The notes under the pieces: generated by a model
Told to the model about the DNA's origin: nothing
Database searches by the model: none
What the model saw: only the letters and a program-made list of their open reading frames with translations
Shown: one piece after another, positions 37,033-46,593 of the stretch
Layout of the letters: each line of letters begins with the position of its first letter
How positions within the stretch are numbered: position 1 is the stretch's first letter
Made by a program: the position numbers and the translations under genes
Assembly (NCBI RefSeq): GCF_009469695.1
Contig: NZ_SSSR01000001.1
Coordinates: 124,001 to 188,000 of the forward strand
DNA length: 64,000 nucleotides
Source: Propionivibrio limicola
Lineage (GTDB): Bacteria > Pseudomonadota > Gammaproteobacteria > Burkholderiales > Rhodocyclaceae
Reading direction: 5' to 3'

Positions 37033-38126
37033 TTCCCGTCCTTCCGGCCAGCGCGCCCGCCACGGCGCCCCATACCGTCACCGGCAGCAGCGTCACGCGC
37101 ATCATGCTGATCCTGCTCGCCACGCTGGTGCCGGCCACCGTTTATGGCTTCTGGCTGTATGGCTGGCCGAGCATCTTCCTGTGGATCGTCACTGTCCTCT
37201 CCGCCCTGCTCGGCGAAGCAGCATGCCTGAAAATGGCCGGACGCCGTGCCATGCCGTCGCTGCTCGACGGTTCGGCACTCGTCACCGGCTGGCTGCTGGC
37301 GCTCTCGTTGCCGCCCTGGGCGCCTTGGTGGATCGGCTGCATCGGCGGCCTGTTCGCCACGATTCTGGCCAAGCAGGTGTTCGGCGGTCTCGGCTACAAC
37401 CTGTTCAATCCGGCGATGGTCGCCCGCGTCTTCTTGCTGATTTCGTTCCCGGTGCAGATGACAATCTGGATCGCTCCGATGCCGATCACGGCGCCGGCCG
37501 CGCTCAATTTCCACGACGGACTGCTCGTCTTCATCCGCGGCATCCCGGATCTGGACGCGGTGACCAGCGCTTCCCTGCTCGGCTTCGCCAAGACGGAACT
37601 GTCGCGCGGTATCGATCTGTTCCACTCGCTGGCCGCTTCGACGGCGCCGGTCACCACGTTCTCCGGAAATCGCACCGGCAGCCTCGGCGAAACGGCGGCC
37701 TTGCTGATCGCCGCCGGCGGGCTCGTGCTCATGGCGTTCCGCATCATCAGCTGGCACATTCCGGTCGCCATGCTGGCCGGCATCGCCATCCCGGCGCTCA
37801 TCTTCAACAGCATCGACCCGGCGCGCTATCTCGATGTCTCGGCACACCTGCTCTCGGGTGCGGCGATGCTGGGTGCTTTCTATATCGCCACCGATTACGT
37901 CACCTCGCCCAACACCAAGTACGGGCAACTTGTCTTCGGATTCGGCTGCGGCTTTTTGACCTACGTCATCCGCACCTGGGGCGGCTATCCCGAAGGCGTT
38001 GCGTTCGCTGTGCTGCTGATGAACGCCGTCACGCCGGTCATCGACCGCTACCTCAAACCGCGCATCCTCGGCCGCGACTGGCGCGGCGCTCCCCTTGACC
38101 CGGCAATCGAAAAGGCAAAGTCATGA
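37029..38126 (+). CDS. rnfD: electron transport complex subunit RnfD
   Basis: A 365-residue NqrB/RnfD-family membrane protein with about nine or ten helices and the conserved G-G-L-G-Y-N-L-F-N-P-A-M and F-G-C-G motifs. Family members bind FMN covalently through a Thr in an S-G-A-T-P-like motif. Here the region reads L-A-A-S-T-A-P-V-T-T-F, so the Thr is kept but the surrounding motif is altered. The gene overlaps rnfC and rnfG by 4 bp each, indicating tight translational coupling. Confidence 0.94.
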   Translation: MIPVLPASAPATAPHTVTGSSVTRIMLILLATLVPATVYGFWLYGWPSIFLWIVTVLSALLGEAACLKMAGRRAMPSLLDGSALVTGWLLALSLPPWAPWWIGCIGGLFATILAKQVFGGLGYNLFNPAMVARVFLLISFPVQMTIWIAPMPITAPAALNFHDGLLVFIRGIPDLDAVTSASLLGFAKTELSRGIDLFHSLAASTAPVTTFSGNRTGSLGETAALLIAAGGLVLMAFRIISWHIPVAMLAGIAIPALIFNSIDPARYLDVSAHLLSGAAMLGAFYIATDYVTSPNTKYGQLVFGFGCGFLTYVIRTWGGYPEGVAFAVLLMNAVTPVIDRYLKPRILGRDWRGAPLDPAIEKAKS

Positions 38127-38758
38127 GCAAACTTGACGAATTGAGAGATCGCCTCTTCTATCAACCGCTGTCGCTCGGCCTCATCGCCTTAGCCACCAGC
38201 GCCGCGCTGTCCTTTGCCAACCAATCGACGCAGGAAGGCATCGCCGACGCGGAAAAACGCGACCTGCAAACCTCGTTGAGCGAGGTGTTGCCGGCCGGAC
38301 ATGGCGATAATGACCTGCTCAAGGACACGGTGACGGTCGCCGACAACGACGGCAAGGAAGTCACCATCTACCGCTCGCGCAAGGCCGGTACGGTCAACGG
38401 CGTCGTGTTCAAGACCGCCGCGCGGGGTTACGCCGGCGACATCGTGGTCCTCATCGGCCTGGATGAAAAAGGCACGATGCTCGGCGCCCGCGTCATCAAG
38501 CACCAGGAAACGCCGGGGCTTGGCGACAAGATCGAAGTCGCCAAGTCGAAATGGATTCACGACTTCGAGGGCAAATCGCTCGACAACCTGCCGGCCGAAA
38601 AATGGGCGGTGAAGAAGGACGGCGGCGTCTTCGACCAGTTCGCCGGCGCCACCATCACGCCACGCGCCGTCGTCAAGGCGGTCAAACAGGGGCTGGATTT
38701 CTACGCCGGCCACCGAGAGGAAATCCTGTCCGCGCCCACGCAAGGAGAAGCGAAATGA
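38123..38758 (+). CDS. rnfG: electron transport complex subunit RnfG
   Basis: A 211-residue protein with one N-terminal membrane helix (about 17-33) and a periplasmic FMN-binding domain. The flavinylation motif A-G-A-T-I-T-P-R-A-V is intact and would carry covalent FMN on its first Thr, attached by an ApbE flavin transferase encoded elsewhere. The H-Q-E-T-P-G-L-G-D-K-I signature of RnfG/NqrC is also present. It passes electrons between RnfE/A and RnfD. ATGA overlap with rnfE. Confidence 0.94.
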   Translation: MSKLDELRDRLFYQPLSLGLIALATSAALSFANQSTQEGIADAEKRDLQTSLSEVLPAGHGDNDLLKDTVTVADNDGKEVTIYRSRKAGTVNGVVFKTAARGYAGDIVVLIGLDEKGTMLGARVIKHQETPGLGDKIEVAKSKWIHDFEGKSLDNLPAEKWAVKKDGGVFDQFAGATITPRAVVKAVKQGLDFYAGHREEILSAPTQGEAK

Positions 38759-39453
38759 ATATCCGCGAAATCATGAAGAACGGCCTCTGGGACCAGAACA
38801 TCGTTTTCGCCCAAGTGCTCGGCATGTGCCCGACGATGGCCGTCACCACCAGTGGCACCAACGGTCTCGGAATGGGGCTGGCGACCACCGCCGTGCTCGT
38901 CGGCTCGAACATGATCATTTCGTCGATTCGCAATTTCGTCTCGCCGCAGGTGCGGATTCCGGTCTACATCGTGCTCATCGCCACGCTGGTCACGATTGTC
39001 GACATGGTGCTCAACGCCTGGATGCACGATCTGTACCGCGTGCTCGGGCTGTTCATCGCGCTGATCGTCGTCAACTGCGCAGTGCTCGGACGGGCGGAAT
39101 CATTCGCCTCCAAGTCCGGCATCGTCGCCTCGGCGTTCGATGGCTTGTTCATGGGACTCGGTTTCACACTCGCCCTCACCGCCATCGGACTGATCCGCGA
39201 ACTCATCGGCATGGGAACGTTATTCAGTCAGGCGAGCCTGTTGCTCGGGCCCAAATTCGCCTTCCTCGAAATGACGGTCATCCCGAACTACGGCGGCGTG
39301 CTGATGATGATTCTGCCGCCGGCCGGTTTTCTGGTACTCGGCCTGATGCTGGCGGTCAAACGCTTCTATGAACTCCGCGCCGCCGCGAAGGAAACGGCCA
39401 AGACCACTGCCTCGCCCACTCCGCTGGCCGAAGGCGCCATCGGTTGCCATTGA
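38755..39453 (+). CDS. rnfE: electron transport complex subunit RnfE
   Basis: A 232-residue membrane protein, paralogue of RnfA, with six helices and the conserved L-G-M-C-P-T-M-A-V-T and V-N-C-A-V-L-G-R-A cysteine motifs of the shared 2Fe-2S site. ATG 38755 overlaps the rnfG stop and has AAGGAGAAG just upstream, so the longer frame from 38551 is rejected. The C-terminal tail is hydrophilic and ends G-C-H. Confidence 0.94.
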   Translation: MNIREIMKNGLWDQNIVFAQVLGMCPTMAVTTSGTNGLGMGLATTAVLVGSNMIISSIRNFVSPQVRIPVYIVLIATLVTIVDMVLNAWMHDLYRVLGLFIALIVVNCAVLGRAESFASKSGIVASAFDGLFMGLGFTLALTAIGLIRELIGMGTLFSQASLLLGPKFAFLEMTVIPNYGGVLMMILPPAGFLVLGLMLAVKRFYELRAAAKETAKTTASPTPLAEGAIGCH

Positions 39454-39467
39454 GAGGAGAAAACACC

Positions 39468-39743
39468 ATGCAAATCGGAGTTGCCTATTCGGAGCAGGCC
39501 CAGCAGATCTGGATGAACATCGAGGTGCCGGAGGAAGCGACCGTCAAGGACGCGATCGACAAGTCGGGCATTCTGAAGATGTTTCCCCATATCGATCTCG
39601 ACGCACAGAAAGTCGGGGTCTTCGGCAAGGTCGTGAAACTTCAGGCGGGATTGAAAGCGGGCGACCGGGTCGAGATTTACCGCCCGATCATCTGTGATCC
39701 GCAAACCGTGCCGCGCCGCGACGGCGCGGGGGATGACGAATAA
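39468..39743 (+). CDS. rnfH: RnfH, Rnf-associated ubiquitin-like protein
   Basis: A 91-residue RnfH/UPF0125 protein with a beta-grasp fold. Typical segments are I-G-V-A-Y-S-E, D-A-I-D-K-S-G-I-L, K-V-G-V-F-G-K-V and G-D-R-V-E-I-Y-R-P-I. RnfH accompanies nif-linked rnf operons (rnfABCDGEH), and its presence argues against the E. coli-type rsx operon. Exact function unknown. ATG 39468 has GAGAGGAG upstream. Last gene of the operon; a short gap follows before a convergent gene. Confidence 0.92.
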   Translation: MQIGVAYSEQAQQIWMNIEVPEEATVKDAIDKSGILKMFPHIDLDAQKVGVFGKVVKLQAGLKAGDRVEIYRPIICDPQTVPRRDGAGDDE

Positions 39744-39761
39744 CGCCACCGGCCGATCGCG

Positions 39762-41963
39762 TTAGCGTCGGCCGTTTCCGTTGCTCGGAGAACTGGAGGC
39801 AAGATAAGCAGCGAATTCGCGCGCCGGAAGCGGCGGGCTGTAGTAATACCCCTGCACTTCGTCGCAATGATAGAGGTGCAAGAGATCCAGCACCGGCTTT
39901 GTCTCGACGCCTTCGGCGATGGTCCGCAAACCGAGGCTGCGCGCCATCTGGATGATGGCGCGGACGATGGCCGCATCTTCCTGCTCTGTCGCCAGCCCGC
40001 GGATGAAGGCTTGATCGATTTTCAGCTTGTCGACTTCGAAGCGCTTCAGGTAAGCCAAACTTGAGTAGCCGGTACCGAAGTCGTCGATCGACAGTTTGAC
40101 GCCCATCAGCTTGAGCCTTTTGACGGTGGCCAGCACATTCTCCGTATCGCGGATCAGGATCGACTCGGTCAATTCGAGTTCGAGCATGGCGGGATCAAGC
40201 CCAGACTCTTCAAGGGCGCGGGCGACCGAGTACTCGATGTTGCCGCGCTTGAATTGCAGCGCCGACAGATTGACGGCGACCGTCGGCGCGGCCGCCCCGA
40301 GCGTCTGCCAGCGCACCGCCTCGCGGCACGCTTCGCGCAACACCCAGTCGCCAATCTCGATAATGAGCCCGGTTTCCTCGGCCACCGGGATGAAGCGGCC
40401 GGGGGATACCACACCGAGGTCGGGATGCTTCCAGCGGATAAGCGCTTCGGCGCCGATCAACTCGCCGCTCGCGATGTTGATTTGCGGCTGGTAGTGCAGC
40501 ACGAACTGGTGATTCTCAAGGCCACGCCGCAATCCGGCATGCAGCATGACCTGCTCGACAGCGTCATCGTTCATGCCGTCGTTGAAGAAGCGATACGTAT
40601 TGCGCCCCGCCTCCTTGGCGCGGTACATCGCCATGTCCGCTTTCTTCAGCAAGGTGGCGAAATCCGCGCCGTCTTCGGGATAGATGACGATCCCCGCCGA
40701 CAGTGAGGTCGTCACCTCCTTGCCCTCGATGTCGAACGGCTCATGCAGCCGCTCCATCAATTCGCCCAGGAACGTGACAATCGCGTCAGGCTCGGCGAGA
40801 TTGGCGAGCAGCAGCACGAATTCGTCGCCGCTCTGCCGGCTCAAGGTGTCCGTACCGCGCAACGATTCGCTGATCCGGGCGGCGATTTCGATCAAAAGCC
40901 GATCAGCCGCCGTGCGGCCAAGAAAATCGTTGAGCTTTTTGAAGCGATCAAGGTCAAGGACGATCAGCGCGACCTTGGTGCCAGCCTTGGTCGAAAAGGC
41001 GATCGACTGCTGCAATCGGTCCTGCAACAGCACCTGGTTGGGCAGGCCGGTCAGCGAATCGTGGTAAGAAAGAAAGCGCGCCTTTTCTTCGGCCCGCTTC
41101 CGTTCGGAGATGTCCGAGACGATCCAGATGCTCCCCTCGTCGGGTCTTTCGGGATCAATGGCGCGGCCAGCCAGTTCGCACCAGAATGTGCTCCCGTCGG
41201 CACGCATCATGCGCAGTGTCGCGGAAAAATTTCCGCCCCCGCCAATCCCTCCATAGGCCTCCTCGCCCAAGGCGGCGAAGGTTGCATCGCTATCGTATAA
41301 GGCTCTGGTCGTCTGGCCGATGAGCGAGCCATGCGGGTAGCCGTAGATTTCCTCGTAACGTCTGTTGCATGAGACGATCTTGCGTTGGCGGAGCATCACA
41401 ATGCCGACCAGCGCGTTATCCAGCAAGGCGTCCTTTTCCGCCAGCAGCGCTTCGACCATTTCGAGACTGCGTTGCCGCTCGGTCACGTCGCGCCCAACCA
41501 TCACGCCGTACGGACGACCTTCAAGCACCGTTACCCGGTAGGTGAGCTCGATGGAAAGGCGGGAGTCGCAGCACTGGTGGTCGATAATGAGCGTATGGCC
41601 CGGCGACTCGGCGCTACCCGCTTGAGCGGAGCCTCGGGCCTCACCCACTTCGCGACGAAGTTCCTGCAGCACATGCGCCGTATCGCCCAGCCCCAATTCG
41701 GCGAATGGGCGGCCAATCACCGTCTCGACGGGCTTGCAGACAACGCGGCCAAGTGCAACGTTGGCATCGACTATCGTTCCTGCGCCAAGATCGACGAGGA
41801 TGACGAAATCCGTCGTCCGATCAAGCAGCGTACGGAACCGTTCGAGGCGATCCATGTTCTGCCGCAACTGCGGGTAGTAGCTCTTGTGGAACGACCGTTC
41901 GCCCAGCCCGATAATGCTGTCTTTGCGCGACCCCCAGTCGTCGCCGTCAGATGGCTTCACCAT
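39762..41963 (-). CDS. PAS-PAS-GGDEF-EAL c-di-GMP signalling protein
   Basis: A 733-residue cytoplasmic protein. A conserved N-terminal strip (K-D-S-I-I-G-L-G-E-R-S-F-H-K-S-Y-Y-P) is followed by two PAS domains (about 40-165 and 170-290), GGDEF (about 300-460) and EAL (about 475-725). The GGDEF motif is S-G-D-E-F and may be weak or inactive. The EAL domain keeps E-A-L-I-R-W, E-L-T-E-S, D-D-F-G-T-G-Y-S-S-L, K-I-D-Q and E-G-V-E-T, so it should act as a c-di-GMP phosphodiesterase. The start overlaps the ercA-like gene by 17 bp, implying joint expression. Confidence 0.9.
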   Translation of the reverse strand: MVKPSDGDDWGSRKDSIIGLGERSFHKSYYPQLRQNMDRLERFRTLLDRTTDFVILVDLGAGTIVDANVALGRVVCKPVETVIGRPFAELGLGDTAHVLQELRREVGEARGSAQAGSAESPGHTLIIDHQCCDSRLSIELTYRVTVLEGRPYGVMVGRDVTERQRSLEMVEALLAEKDALLDNALVGIVMLRQRKIVSCNRRYEEIYGYPHGSLIGQTTRALYDSDATFAALGEEAYGGIGGGGNFSATLRMMRADGSTFWCELAGRAIDPERPDEGSIWIVSDISERKRAEEKARFLSYHDSLTGLPNQVLLQDRLQQSIAFSTKAGTKVALIVLDLDRFKKLNDFLGRTAADRLLIEIAARISESLRGTDTLSRQSGDEFVLLLANLAEPDAIVTFLGELMERLHEPFDIEGKEVTTSLSAGIVIYPEDGADFATLLKKADMAMYRAKEAGRNTYRFFNDGMNDDAVEQVMLHAGLRRGLENHQFVLHYQPQINIASGELIGAEALIRWKHPDLGVVSPGRFIPVAEETGLIIEIGDWVLREACREAVRWQTLGAAAPTVAVNLSALQFKRGNIEYSVARALEESGLDPAMLELELTESILIRDTENVLATVKRLKLMGVKLSIDDFGTGYSSLAYLKRFEVDKLKIDQAFIRGLATEQEDAAIVRAIIQMARSLGLRTIAEGVETKPVLDLLHLYHCDEVQGYYYSPPLPAREFAAYLASSSPSNGNGRR

Positions 41964-43104
41964 AAATAGCCTTTACATCTGCTGCGCCTGCATGACGCGG
42001 ATTCGTAACGAGGCAGGCATCCTTGATCGCATGAACGGCAAGCTCCTCTATATCCGCCACGCGTACGCCACGCTGGCCAAGGCCGCCCGTTATGCCCAAA
42101 CGATGCCTTAGCTGATTGAGTACTCCGGAAATCCGGTCCGCACATTCCTGATCTGTCAGACCGCGCGCATACATGCCCATGGCCTCGCCGATCTGGCGGT
42201 ACCGTTCCGGCGCAGCGGCGAAATTGAACCGAACAACATGCTCGAGCAGCAACGCATTGCATTCGCCGTGTGGAAGATCGAGAAAACCGCCCAGTGAATG
42301 AGCCATCGCGTGCACCGCGCCGAGGCTGGCGTTCGAAAAGGCCAGACCGGCCTGCAGGCTGGCCAACGACATGTTCTCCCTTGCGTTCAGATCATCGGGG
42401 ATGAAGACGGCATGTTCGATGTTTTTCCAGATCAGGCGTATCGCGGCCAACGCGTGCACATCGACCACGGGGGAACTTGCCGAGGACACATAAGCCTCGA
42501 TGGCGTGCGTCAAAGCATCGACGCCCGTGCACGCGGTCAGGTAGGGATCCATGGTGAGCGTCGTTGCCGGATCGACCAGCGCCACATCGGGAATGACAGT
42601 CTTGCTGATGATCGCCATCTTGTAGCGATTCAGCGAATTCACGATGATGCAGAACTGCGAGATGTCGGCCGCCGTTCCGGAGGTTGTCGGGATGCAAATG
42701 AGCGGCGGGCCGGGTACTTCAACGCAATCGATGCCCTCGAATTTGCCGACGTGACAGCGATTAGCGTGCACAATCCCGATAGCCTTCGCGCAATCGATTA
42801 CGCTTCCACCGCCCAGCGCGACGATGACATCACAGCGTTCTGCCGCATAGGCTTCCGCCCCGGCCATGACTTCATGATCTTTTGGATTTGGCGAAAGGCC
42901 GAGAAAAACCACGGCGTCGACGCCTACGTCGGAGAGATCTTCGCAAACTTGCGCCAGCCAGCCGGCCGCTGCCACTCCGGCATCGCAAACGATAAACACC
43001 CGCCTCGCCATCATATTGCGCGCATAAAACCCGACGCGCCGGCGCGATTCAACACCGAATATGAATTCCGGCGCAACGAACTTGCGCATTTCGTACAGAG
43101 CCAA
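41947..43104 (-). CDS. ErcA-like iron-containing alcohol dehydrogenase
   Basis: A 385-residue group III (iron-dependent) alcohol dehydrogenase. NAD-binding G-G-G-S-V-I-D-C-A-K; T-T-S-G-T-A-A-D; metal ligands in the family motifs D-A-L-T-H-A-I-E-A-Y, G-A-V-H-A-M-A-H-S-L-G and P-H-G-E-C-N. The N-terminal M-R-K-F-V-A-P-E-F-I-F-G is typical of ErcA, which in Pseudomonas is a signalling-linked alcohol dehydrogenase encoded beside PAS regulators. The frame starts with TTG 43104; ATG 43089 is equally possible. Overlap with the GGDEF/EAL gene suggests a regulatory role, though an ordinary metabolic enzyme is possible. Confidence 0.85.
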   Translation of the reverse strand: MALYEMRKFVAPEFIFGVESRRRVGFYARNMMARRVFIVCDAGVAAAGWLAQVCEDLSDVGVDAVVFLGLSPNPKDHEVMAGAEAYAAERCDVIVALGGGSVIDCAKAIGIVHANRCHVGKFEGIDCVEVPGPPLICIPTTSGTAADISQFCIIVNSLNRYKMAIISKTVIPDVALVDPATTLTMDPYLTACTGVDALTHAIEAYVSSASSPVVDVHALAAIRLIWKNIEHAVFIPDDLNARENMSLASLQAGLAFSNASLGAVHAMAHSLGGFLDLPHGECNALLLEHVVRFNFAAAPERYRQIGEAMGMYARGLTDQECADRISGVLNQLRHRLGITGGLGQRGVRVADIEELAVHAIKDACLVTNPRHAGAADVKAIYGEAI

Positions 43105-43392
43105 TTTGCCCCCCGATCCAATCCAGATACCAAGGCTGAACTCGGACGTGCGTTTGCTGCACCCGAGTTTCCCTTCATTCCCTCATTCATTTCTGAGTAT
43201 AGCGACAGACTCCAACTTTTTGCCCGCAAGCCGCGTGCGGGATGCGTTCCATTGGTGTCCTCCGTTTGGCAAATTCTACAAAACGGCGGACTTTTTTATT
43301 TCCCGCCTACGCCACTCCGTCTGGGGTTTGGGGAAAATCGCCCCCTCGTGTAGTTACGCAACAACGCCCCGTAACCTCACTTCCACGACGGG

Positions 43393-44121
43393 CTAATCCG
43401 AATTGCGGTGCTTTACGATCGACCAATTTGCATCGTTTCGAATTCCCAGCATTGTAATTTCCCCATCTTCAACCCTGACCAATCGATCGGCCTTGGCGAT
43501 GACTCGTTTGTCATGCGTCGAGAAAATAAACGTTGTGCCGTCCGACTGGTTAATCTGCTTCATCAGATTAAGGATTTCCTCGCCAGTTTTGTGATCGAGA
43601 TTGGCGGTCGGTTCATCGGCCAACACGATAGCCGGATGAATCGCCAGCGCTCGAGCAATCGCTACGCGCTGCCGCTGCCCACCGCTGAGCTGGTTCGGAC
43701 GATGATCATGAAATTTCGTCAGGCCAACCACAGCAAGGAATTTTGCCACCCTCTCTTTTCGCTCGTGTGACGAAATATCTTTTCGCTGAAGTAACGGATA
43801 CTCGACGTTCTCAGCAGCCGTAAGAACGGGAAGCAAGTTAAAGGTTTGGAAGACAAACCCGATCGTCTTGTTGCGCAATTCGGCAAGTTGATCGGGCGTC
43901 CTTCCGCTGACATCGTTATCGTTGATAAAGATCCTGCCGCTTGTCGGCGTATCGATACATCCGATCAAATTGAGCAATGTGGTCTTGCCACTCCCGGAGG
44001 GACCGGCTATCGCCAGAAATACCCCCCGCTCAAACGACAAGGTGATGTCCTTAAGTGCCCGAACTGTCTGATTTCCGAGCGAATAATCTTTATAGACATG
44101 TTCTACGCGGACTATACTCAT
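43393..44121 (-). CDS. LolD/MacB-type ABC transporter ATP-binding protein
   Basis: A 242-residue ABC ATPase. Walker A G-P-S-G-S-G-K-T-T, Q-loop F-Q-T-F-N-L-L-P-V-L-T-A-A-E-N-V, signature L-S-G-G-Q-R-Q-R-V-A-I-A-R-A, Walker B I-V-L-A-D-E-P-T, H-loop S-T-H-D. The N-L-L-P-V-L-T-A segment is typical of the LolD/MacB/FtsE subfamily, which pairs with FtsX-like permeases and moves lipoproteins or other substrates. No such permease is encoded nearby. ATG 44121 starts the family sequence. Divergent from a LolA-like gene with 59 bp between the starts. Confidence 0.88.
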   Translation of the reverse strand: MSIVRVEHVYKDYSLGNQTVRALKDITLSFERGVFLAIAGPSGSGKTTLLNLIGCIDTPTSGRIFINDNDVSGRTPDQLAELRNKTIGFVFQTFNLLPVLTAAENVEYPLLQRKDISSHERKERVAKFLAVVGLTKFHDHRPNQLSGGQRQRVAIARALAIHPAIVLADEPTANLDHKTGEEILNLMKQINQSDGTTFIFSTHDKRVIAKADRLVRVEDGEITMLGIRNDANWSIVKHRNSD

Positions 44122-44180
44122 TCGAACTCGTCCTAACGACACAGTTGAAGTTGAAGAATCAGTTACGGCAGGAACATAGC

Positions 44181-44981
44181 ATGGCGATCGAAATTCCTCT
44201 TAAGCGTGCCATAAAATTTGGCAAACTATTGTGCGCTTCCCTGATGATACTTCCCACCTGCGCGGCCTACGCCGCAGACCCGGTGCTGCCGAGTGCAACC
44301 TCCTCAACTATAGACGTCCGCGCGATTGTCGAAAAAGCCGATTTGGTCCGCTTTCCCGCAGAGAGCTTTCAAGTCGACGTCGCGATCACCACCACACATT
44401 CTGGCAATGCAGCCGAAGAACGGAAGTACCGGGTCCTCTCCAAAGGGAACGCCAACACGATCGTCATGGTGACAGAGCCAGCTGCAGAACGCGGCCAGAT
44501 CATTCTCATGAAGGAGCGTGACCTGTGGATATTTATGCCCGACGTCTCGCAACCGATACGAATAGCGCTATCACAGCGACTCACGGGGCAAGTCGCCAAC
44601 GGAGATTTGGCGCGTGCGAACTTCGCCGGTGACTACGATCCAAAACTACTCCGCACCGAACTTATTGATTCAGAAATATATTACGTACTCGAGCTCAACG
44701 CGATCGACAAGAGCGTCACGTATCAAAAGGTTATTTACTGGGTCCGCCAAAAGGACCATTGGCCTTATAAAGCCGAGTTCTACTCCTTATCGAGTAGACT
44801 GCTAAAAACCTGCAGGTATGAGAGCTTCAAACTTCTTGAAGGGCGAACCAGGCCAACGCGACTGATAATGGACGACGCAATACGGGATGGCTCCCGCTCC
44901 ATTCTTCAATACAGCAACATGAAGCTAAAAGATCTTCCCGACAAACTATTCACCAAAGATTATCTGAAAAAACTTGATTGA
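44181..44981 (+). CDS. outer membrane lipoprotein-sorting protein (LolA-like)
   Basis: A 266-residue periplasmic protein with a Sec signal peptide (cut near A-Y-A-A-D). The domain fits the outer-membrane lipoprotein-sorting family (DUF4292/PF17131 relative of LolA/LolB): R-K-Y-R-V-L-S-K-G, M-K-E-R-D-L-W-I-F-M-P-D, L-T-G-Q-V-A-N-G-D-L-A and Y-E-S-F-K-L-L-E-G-R-T-R-P. Such proteins usually accompany a LolD-like ATPase and an FtsX-like permease; here only the ATPase is present, divergently. ATG 44181 has AGGA upstream. GC content is lower than in genes before 43 kb. Confidence 0.82.
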   Translation: MAIEIPLKRAIKFGKLLCASLMILPTCAAYAADPVLPSATSSTIDVRAIVEKADLVRFPAESFQVDVAITTTHSGNAAEERKYRVLSKGNANTIVMVTEPAAERGQIILMKERDLWIFMPDVSQPIRIALSQRLTGQVANGDLARANFAGDYDPKLLRTELIDSEIYYVLELNAIDKSVTYQKVIYWVRQKDHWPYKAEFYSLSSRLLKTCRYESFKLLEGRTRPTRLIMDDAIRDGSRSILQYSNMKLKDLPDKLFTKDYLKKLD

Positions 44982-45043
44982 TAGTCAGCAATTTTCTGAC
45001 TTGGGACCTGTAGGTATGGGGAAATCAATCAGTCATCCATACA

Positions 45044-45073
45044 AAAAAACGCCCTGAAAACCAGGGCGTTTTT
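45044..45073. terminator. bidirectional rho-independent terminator after nuoN
   Basis: aaaaaacgccctg / cagggcgttttt stem with A-tract and T-tract on either side. It ends both the LolA-like gene (plus) and the nuo operon (minus). Confidence 0.92.
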
Positions 45074-45094
45074 CCTTCCTGAATTACAAAAGCA

Positions 45095-46582
45095 TCAAAG
45101 CGATTGCGAAAGCGTGTACGCGCATAACCACATCAGACCGTTAGGAAAAACTCCAAGCAAAGCGACCAACAATCCGTTCGCTGAGATAAGAACTTTTACT
45201 CCGAGAGGCGCAACGACCCGCGCTTCCTCTACCGGCTGATCAAAATACATGACCTTTACAACGCGAAGGTAATAAAACGCTCCAACCAACGAGAAGAACA
45301 CCGCCGCTATCGCTAGCCAAAGATACCCGGCCGCCACAACCGCCTGAAGAACTGAAAACTTCGCGAAAAATCCCACAAAAAATGGAATACCGGCCATCGA
45401 GAACATCATCATCATCAGAAGAGCCGCATACCACGGATTGCGCTTGTTAAGCCCGGCTAGATCCTTAATCTCCTCAGACTCAAACCCGGTCCGTGCAAGC
45501 AAGGTCAGCATGCCAAATGCCCCGGCACTGGTCAGCACGTACGTAATGACATAAAACATCGACGAACTATAGGCATTCAGCGCAAACCTGGCGTCCCCCC
45601 CCACAACCCCGGTCACCATCCCAAGCAACATGAAGCCCATGTGCGAAATTGCGGAATATGCAAGCATCCGCTTGATATTACTCTGCGAAATCGCGGCGAA
45701 GTTTCCAAGCGCCATCGACAGAACGGAAAGGATCAGGAACATTATTTGCCAATCTGCCGACGCAATAAGCAATCCATTGACCAGCATCCGGACCATGATT
45801 GCGAAGGCAGCAAGTTTGGGCGCACTGGCGATAAATAGCGTAACAGCCGTCGGGGCTCCTTGATAAACATCCGGGATCCACATATGAAATGGCACGACAC
45901 CAAGCTTGAATGCAACTCCGGAGACCAAAAATACCAAACCAAACGCAAGAATCGTCCTGTTAATTTGGCCATTGAATGCCTGCTCGGCAACTGCAGTAAT
46001 CTCAAGCGTACCGGTTGCGCCGTAAATCATCGACATTCCATAGAGCAAGAGGCCCGAAGCGAGCGCCCCAAGCACAAAATACTTCATCGCAGCTTCCGTT
46101 GATGTCACAGAATCACGATTAAGGGCAACCATCGCGTACAACGAAAGGGACAACAGTTCAATACCGATATACACCGTTAAGAAATGATTGGCCGAAATCA
46201 TGACCATCATTCCAAGTGTCGCAAACAACGTAAGCACGTAAAACTCGCCTCGTGCCAATTGTGGTCGGTCGTTAACATACCCGCGTGAATAAAACAGAAC
46301 GACGGATACGGTCACATATACGCACAACTTGAGCAGATCTCCCATGAGATCTCCGACGTACATGTTATTGAACGTGTAAAGGATTTGCCCGGAGCTGGTC
46401 AACAGCGTAGCTACCGCTGCCCCAAGTAGCGAAACCTGTATCAACGCAAATGTGAGCGTACGTTTCTTGTCCTGCACGAATACATCAACGATAAGAACCA
46501 AGCATGCCATAGCCAAAACCACGATCTCCGCACTGGCTAAACGAAGATCAGGAACCACAAATTGCATATCGGCGAGCGTCAT
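45095..46582 (-). CDS. nuoN: NADH-quinone oxidoreductase subunit N
   Basis: A 495-residue antiporter-like membrane subunit with 14 predicted helices. It carries the conserved Proton_antipo_M core: [11 protein letters not shown], a Lys-containing [15 protein letters not shown] and [13 protein letters not shown]. It is one of the three proton-pumping modules of complex I. Last gene of the nuo operon, ending just before a strong terminator. Confidence 0.96.
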   Translation of the reverse strand: MTLADMQFVVPDLRLASAEIVVLAMACLVLIVDVFVQDKKRTLTFALIQVSLLGAAVATLLTSSGQILYTFNNMYVGDLMGDLLKLCVYVTVSVVLFYSRGYVNDRPQLARGEFYVLTLFATLGMMVMISANHFLTVYIGIELLSLSLYAMVALNRDSVTSTEAAMKYFVLGALASGLLLYGMSMIYGATGTLEITAVAEQAFNGQINRTILAFGLVFLVSGVAFKLGVVPFHMWIPDVYQGAPTAVTLFIASAPKLAAFAIMVRMLVNGLLIASADWQIMFLILSVLSMALGNFAAISQSNIKRMLAYSAISHMGFMLLGMVTGVVGGDARFALNAYSSSMFYVITYVLTSAGAFGMLTLLARTGFESEEIKDLAGLNKRNPWYAALLMMMMFSMAGIPFFVGFFAKFSVLQAVVAAGYLWLAIAAVFFSLVGAFYYLRVVKVMYFDQPVEEARVVAPLGVKVLISANGLLVALLGVFPNGLMWLCAYTLSQSL

Positions 46583-46593
46583 AAAAACACCAC

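Noticed and set aside
34352-39743. Rsx (SoxR-reducing) complex instead of Rnf
   Set aside because: The presence of rnfH, the nifLA neighbour and the NifA site favour the nif-linked Rnf complex.
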